This document shows, piece after piece, positions 7,016-9,068 of a stretch of DNA of 9,068 nucleotides. Every line of letters starts with the position of its first letter. Position 1 is the first letter of the stretch. The stretch covers positions 48,581-57,648 of the forward strand of contig JABMDH010000018.1 of assembly GCA_015904075.1 (NCBI GenBank), in the 5' to 3' direction. Both the position numbers and the translations under genes were made by a program. This stretch comes from Nitrospira sp. GTDB lineage: Bacteria; Nitrospirota; Nitrospiria; Nitrospirales; Nitrospiraceae. The notes beneath the pieces are model-generated. The model saw only the letters and a program-made list of their open reading frames with translations, was not told the DNA's origin and did not search any database.

Positions 7016-7624
7016 TTACCCCCTTGCAAGCTCCTTGAGCCCTTCGCGAATCAGATTCTTCAGTACAACAGGACCCGTGGCTCCCTTCGTGACTCGCCGC
7101 AACGCGTCCTTGGCATCTTGCGGTCGATACCCCAAATTCACCAATGCAGACAGCGCATCTTCAAAAGGACCATCGAGTCCGGCCTCTTCGGATGCAGACA
7201 CCTGAACCGTCGCCGGGTGAATCTTGCCTACCTTGTCCTTGAGTTCCAGCGCGATACGGCTTGCGGACTTTTTCCCGATACCCGGCACGGTTGAGAGCGT
7301 GTCAATGTCTTCGGCTTGAACCGCACGAACCAGTTCCGTGACCGGCAAGCTGGACAAGGCACTGAGCGCCAGCTTGGGACCAATACCGGACACGGTCGTC
7401 AGCAGCAGAAAGAGCTCTTTTTCACTGTGTGCCAGAAACCCGAACAGCTGGATCGCATCTTCCCGAAGATGCGTATGGATATGCAGTGCCGTGACTTCGT
7501 CAGGATTCGGAAGAGCGTAATAGGTACTCAGCGGGATATGAACTTCATACCCGACCCCCTGCACATCAAGCGTGAGGTGAGTCGGCGATTTGAATGCCAA
7601 CCGCCCCGTGAGAAAGGCGATCAT
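7016..7624 (-). CDS. ruvA: Holliday junction DNA-binding protein RuvA
   Basis: RuvA tetramers bind the four-way junction and load RuvB. The 202 residues give the full three-domain layout: OB fold (about 1-63, 'MIAFLTGRL', 'GVGYEV', 'EDAIQLFGF'), two helix-hairpin-helix motifs (VSGIGPKLA at 78-86 and VPGIGKKSA at 113-121), a flexible linker (about 132-152) and the small RuvB-contacting domain III (about 155-202, 'DALSALVNLGY'). The start is ATG at 7624 and the stop TAA at 7016-7018. The yebC stop is 48 nt upstream, with no ruvC in between. The sequence just before the start (GACGAGA) is only a weak ribosome binding site. The next gene starts 2 nt after the stop, so it is tightly linked. Confidence 0.95.
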   Translation of the reverse strand: MIAFLTGRLAFKSPTHLTLDVQGVGYEVHIPLSTYYALPNPDEVTALHIHTHLREDAIQLFGFLAHSEKELFLLLTTVSGIGPKLALSALSSLPVTELVRAVQAEDIDTLSTVPGIGKKSASRIALELKDKVGKIHPATVQVSASEEAGLDGPFEDALSALVNLGYRPQDAKDALRRVTKGATGPVVLKNLIREGLKELARG

Positions 7625-7672
7625 CTTGTCTCGTCACTCTGGTGGGAATGCGGCGCCCGATCGGCGTCCCTG

Positions 7673-8428
7673 TCACCCTGCTGCGACGGCAACCTTTTCC
7701 ATCACTTCGTCTGGAATATCAAAATTGGCATGAACTTTCTGAACGTCGTCATGCTCATCCATGATTTCCATCAATTTGAGCATCTGTTCAGCAGGCTTTT
7801 CTTCCAGACGAACGGTATTCTGCGGAATATACGTGATTTCAGCAAGCGATGTGTCGATCTTCGCGTCTACCAGTGCCTTTTTTACGGCTTCGAAATCATG
7901 GGTGGTGGTGATGACCTCAAAACTTTGTGTGCCGACTTTGACATCTTCTGCGCCGGCATCGAGCGCCAGGGAGAGGAGCGTATCCTCGTCGACCTTGCCC
8001 TTCTCAATCACGACCAGGCCTTTCTTGTGAAACTGCCAGGCAACGGCGCCGGCTTCGGCCATATTCCCGTGATTCTTGGTGAGCAGGCTGCGTATTTCCG
8101 CGACCGTCCGGTTCCGGTTATCGCTGGTGATTTCCAGGAGAACCGCAGTCCCTCCGGGCCCATACCCTTCCAGCGTAAACTCTTCATAGGTGACGCCGGG
8201 CAATTCGCCCGTTCCGCGCTGAATGGCTTTCTTCAGCGTATCGCCGGGCATATTCGCTTCTTTGGCCTTAGCAATGGCCAGCCGAAGACGTGGATTTGCA
8301 TCCGGATCGCCGCCTGAACGGGCTGCGATCGTGACCTCGCGAATGATTCTCGTGAAGATCTTTCCGCGCTTGGCGTCCTGGGCCCCCTTGTGCCGCTTGA
8401 TGGTCGCCCAATGGCTATGCCCGCCCAT
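7673..8428 (-). CDS. yebC: YebC/PmpR-family regulator
   Basis: A 251-residue YebC/TACO1-family protein, complete. Visible: the family opening MGGHSHWATIKRHKGAQDAKRG, the 'FTRIIREVTIAAR-GG-DP' helix region, 'NMP-DT-KKAI-RG-G' at about 60-73, 'YEGYGPGG'-type motif (EGYGPGGTAVL) and 'KNHGNMAEAGAVAW'. Family members were first described as DNA-binding transcriptional regulators, and more recent work links some of them to translation of proline-rich stretches; this sequence alone does not decide between these roles. The start ATG at 8428 has a strong GAGGAGG site (8434-8440). It heads the yebC-ruvA-X-ruvB group, a common bacterial neighbourhood. The stop is TGA at 7673. Confidence 0.94.
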   Translation of the reverse strand: MGGHSHWATIKRHKGAQDAKRGKIFTRIIREVTIAARSGGDPDANPRLRLAIAKAKEANMPGDTLKKAIQRGTGELPGVTYEEFTLEGYGPGGTAVLLEITSDNRNRTVAEIRSLLTKNHGNMAEAGAVAWQFHKKGLVVIEKGKVDEDTLLSLALDAGAEDVKVGTQSFEVITTTHDFEAVKKALVDAKIDTSLAEITYIPQNTVRLEEKPAEQMLKLMEIMDEHDDVQKVHANFDIPDEVMEKVAVAAG

Positions 8429-8443
8429 GGATCCCTCCTCAGT

Positions 8444-8466
8444 GCCGGCCTGTCTGTTCAGCCGGC
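8444..8466 (-). other. GC-rich hairpin in the yebC leader
   Basis: Two copies of the palindromic hexamer GCCGGC (8444-8449 and 8461-8466) can pair across an 11-nt loop immediately upstream of the yebC ribosome binding site. If transcription starts near the putative promoter, the hairpin would be in the mRNA leader and could affect translation. The six-base stem is short, so this is tentative. Confidence 0.3.
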
Positions 8467-8497
8467 TAAGGATAACGACGAATCGGATTCATTTATG

Positions 8498-8533
8498 AGT
8501 GTAGACCTAGCACAGGCCTCAGAAAGGTGTCAA
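8498..8533 (-). promoter_or_regulatory. Putative promoter of the yebC-ruvA-ruvB operon
   Basis: On the minus strand a perfect TTGACA (8528-8533) is followed by TGTGCTAGGTCTACACT. The -10 could be TAGGTC (18-nt spacer, TG-rich upstream) or TACACT at 8498-8503, which would need an overlong 24-nt spacer. Its position, after the small upstream frame and about 70 nt before yebC, fits the operon promoter. Confidence 0.45.
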
Positions 8534-8559
8534 TTACGCAAGATCCCGGCGACGTCCGC

Positions 8560-8664
8560 TTATTCGAAATACACAAGAAACTGTTGCGCAGAGACATCCA
8601 ACGGAGCGGCGAGCGCCCCAATGACCAGAACAAGGAGAAAGAACGCGTACCACCACCGTTTCAT
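8560..8664 (-). CDS. Possible 34-residue membrane or signal-peptide-like protein
   Basis: Unrecognised. A short frame opens with ATG at 8664 and stops with TAA at 8560. It encodes positive residues (MKR), two tryptophans and a tyrosine, then a hydrophobic run of about 15 residues ('AFFLLVLVIGALAAPL'), then 'VSAQQ', which resembles a signal-peptidase site, and a short tail. It lies between the terminator at 8698-8729 and the yebC promoter, so it would need its own promoter, and none is obvious. No strong ribosome binding site is seen. It may be a real exported or single-span mini-protein or a remnant of a longer secreted protein. Confidence 0.4.
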   Translation of the reverse strand: MKRWWYAFFLLVLVIGALAAPLDVSAQQFLVYFE

Positions 8665-8697
8665 ACAAGAACCGTCCATAGATAACGCAGACAATGG

Positions 8698-8729
8698 AAA
8701 GGCCCATCCAGATAGCCGGATGGGCCTTT
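8698..8729 (-). terminator. Hairpin terminator after the zinc-ribbon gene
   Basis: A perfect 12-bp inverted repeat (AAAGGCCCATCC at 8698-8709, GGATGGGCCTTT at 8718-8729) closes an 8-nt loop. It begins 25 nt past the TAA at 8755. Its A/T ends give only a short T-run on either strand, so it may act in both directions. Confidence 0.75.
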
Positions 8730-8754
8730 GAATAATCCGCTATGAATCCGTTCC

Positions 8755-9068
8755 TTACATGAACTTCAGAAACTTGTCTTTGGCTTCATCCATCACCTGA
8801 GCGGTGATCGTGGACACCCCTCGCTCCTTGGCCAGCCGTTCAACCTCTTTCCGGGCCATGGGACGGATGAAATCCGGAATATTTTCCAGACGCTGTTCAG
8901 CTTCGCGCGACCAGGCCATGCCGTTCGCCGTGTCATTTTTCGAGTCATCCATCACTTGCAGCGTAATGTTCTTGACGCCCTGTTTGCGGGCATAGGTTTC
9001 CACGCTGCCCTGCACCATCGGCTTCACAAATGCCGGCAGGCGATCGAGTTTTTCCTGGGCGTCCGGCG
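8755..9068 (-). CDS. Zinc-ribbon protein with tandem PCP_red-like domains, C-terminal part
   Basis: This is the 3' part of the gene that begins at 520. The true start is not in this piece: the GTG at 9027 is internal codon 155. It holds the rest of the first PCP_red-like domain and a complete second copy from W193 to D234. The two copies share the pattern W-x3-A-x3-L-x2-(I/L)P-x-F-(V/I)-(K/R)-P-M, then E-x3-A-(R/K)-x2-G-V-x2-IT-x-QVMD. Residue 244 is methionine before TAA at 8755-8757. A perfect 12-bp hairpin 25 nt downstream probably ends the transcript. The domain duplication suggests an internal dimer-like unit; the ligand or partner is unknown. Right of 8970 the sequence duplicates bases 1-99. 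Confidence 0.85.
   Translation of the reverse strand, partial: PDAQEKLDRLPAFVKPMVQGSVETYARKQGVKNITLQVMDDSKNDTANGMAWSREAEQRLENIPDFIRPMARKEVERLAKERGVSTITAQVMDEAKDKFLKFM
8970..9068. repeat. 99-bp terminal direct repeat, right copy
   Basis: Identical to 1-99. Removing one copy leaves a circle of 8969 bp. The match runs to the last base of the window and to the first base of the left copy, so no flanking sequence shows whether it would extend further. Confidence 0.95.

Noticed and set aside
7316..8317. 333-codon open frame on the plus strand
   Set aside because: It spans antisense of both ruvA and yebC and the gap between them. Both sense genes are clearly real.
1..9068. Plasmid, phage or integrative element
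   Set aside because: The circle carries only chromosomal-type genes; no replication, partition, integrase, transposase or mobilisation gene and no att-like repeats were seen.

Overview
The window looks like one whole contig from a Gram-negative-type bacterium, most likely a Nitrospira-like member of the Nitrospirota. That assignment is an inference from the gene order pheA-hisC-aroF-tyrA beside yebC-ruvA-ruvB and from the protein style; no search was run. Every gene I can support is on the minus strand, so transcription runs from high to low coordinates.

The first 99 bases (1-99) are identical to the last 99 (8970-9068). Joining the ends gives a circle of 8969 bp, and one gene is restored across the join: a 244-residue protein with a four-cysteine zinc ribbon and two tandem domains resembling the protochlorophyllide-reductase C-terminal domain (PCP_red).

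The circle has one obvious foreign junction, near 2028-2048. There the first ~27 codons of prephenate dehydrogenase (tyrA) run directly into the middle of a CysN/CysC-like gene, out of frame. A single breakpoint on a circle of housekeeping genes fits a tandem duplication, an excised chromosomal circle, or an assembly/amplification chimera. It does not fit a plasmid, because no replication, mobilisation or partition gene is present.

Layout in transcription order: zinc-ribbon/PCP_red gene (520-1, continuing 8969-8755), a strong hairpin terminator (8698-8729), a possible 34-residue membrane peptide (8664-8560), a putative promoter, yebC (8428-7673), ruvA (7624-7016), a secreted cysteine-rich repeat protein (7013-6522) and ruvB (6505-5501). 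A second putative promoter follows, then pheA (5319-4243), hisC (4234-3158), aroF (3136-2123), the tyrA stub (2112-~2032) and the 5'-truncated CysN/CysC-like gene (~2033-687).

Two functional blocks stand out. yebC-ruvA-X-ruvB couples a translation/regulatory factor with the Holliday-junction branch-migration motor; ruvC is missing from its common place between yebC and ruvA, and an exported Cys-rich protein sits between ruvA and ruvB. pheA-hisC-aroF-tyrA covers entry to the shikimate pathway and the chorismate-to-phenylalanine/tyrosine branches, with HisC probably serving as an aromatic aminotransferase. No tRNA, rRNA, IS element, CRISPR array or phage gene was seen.
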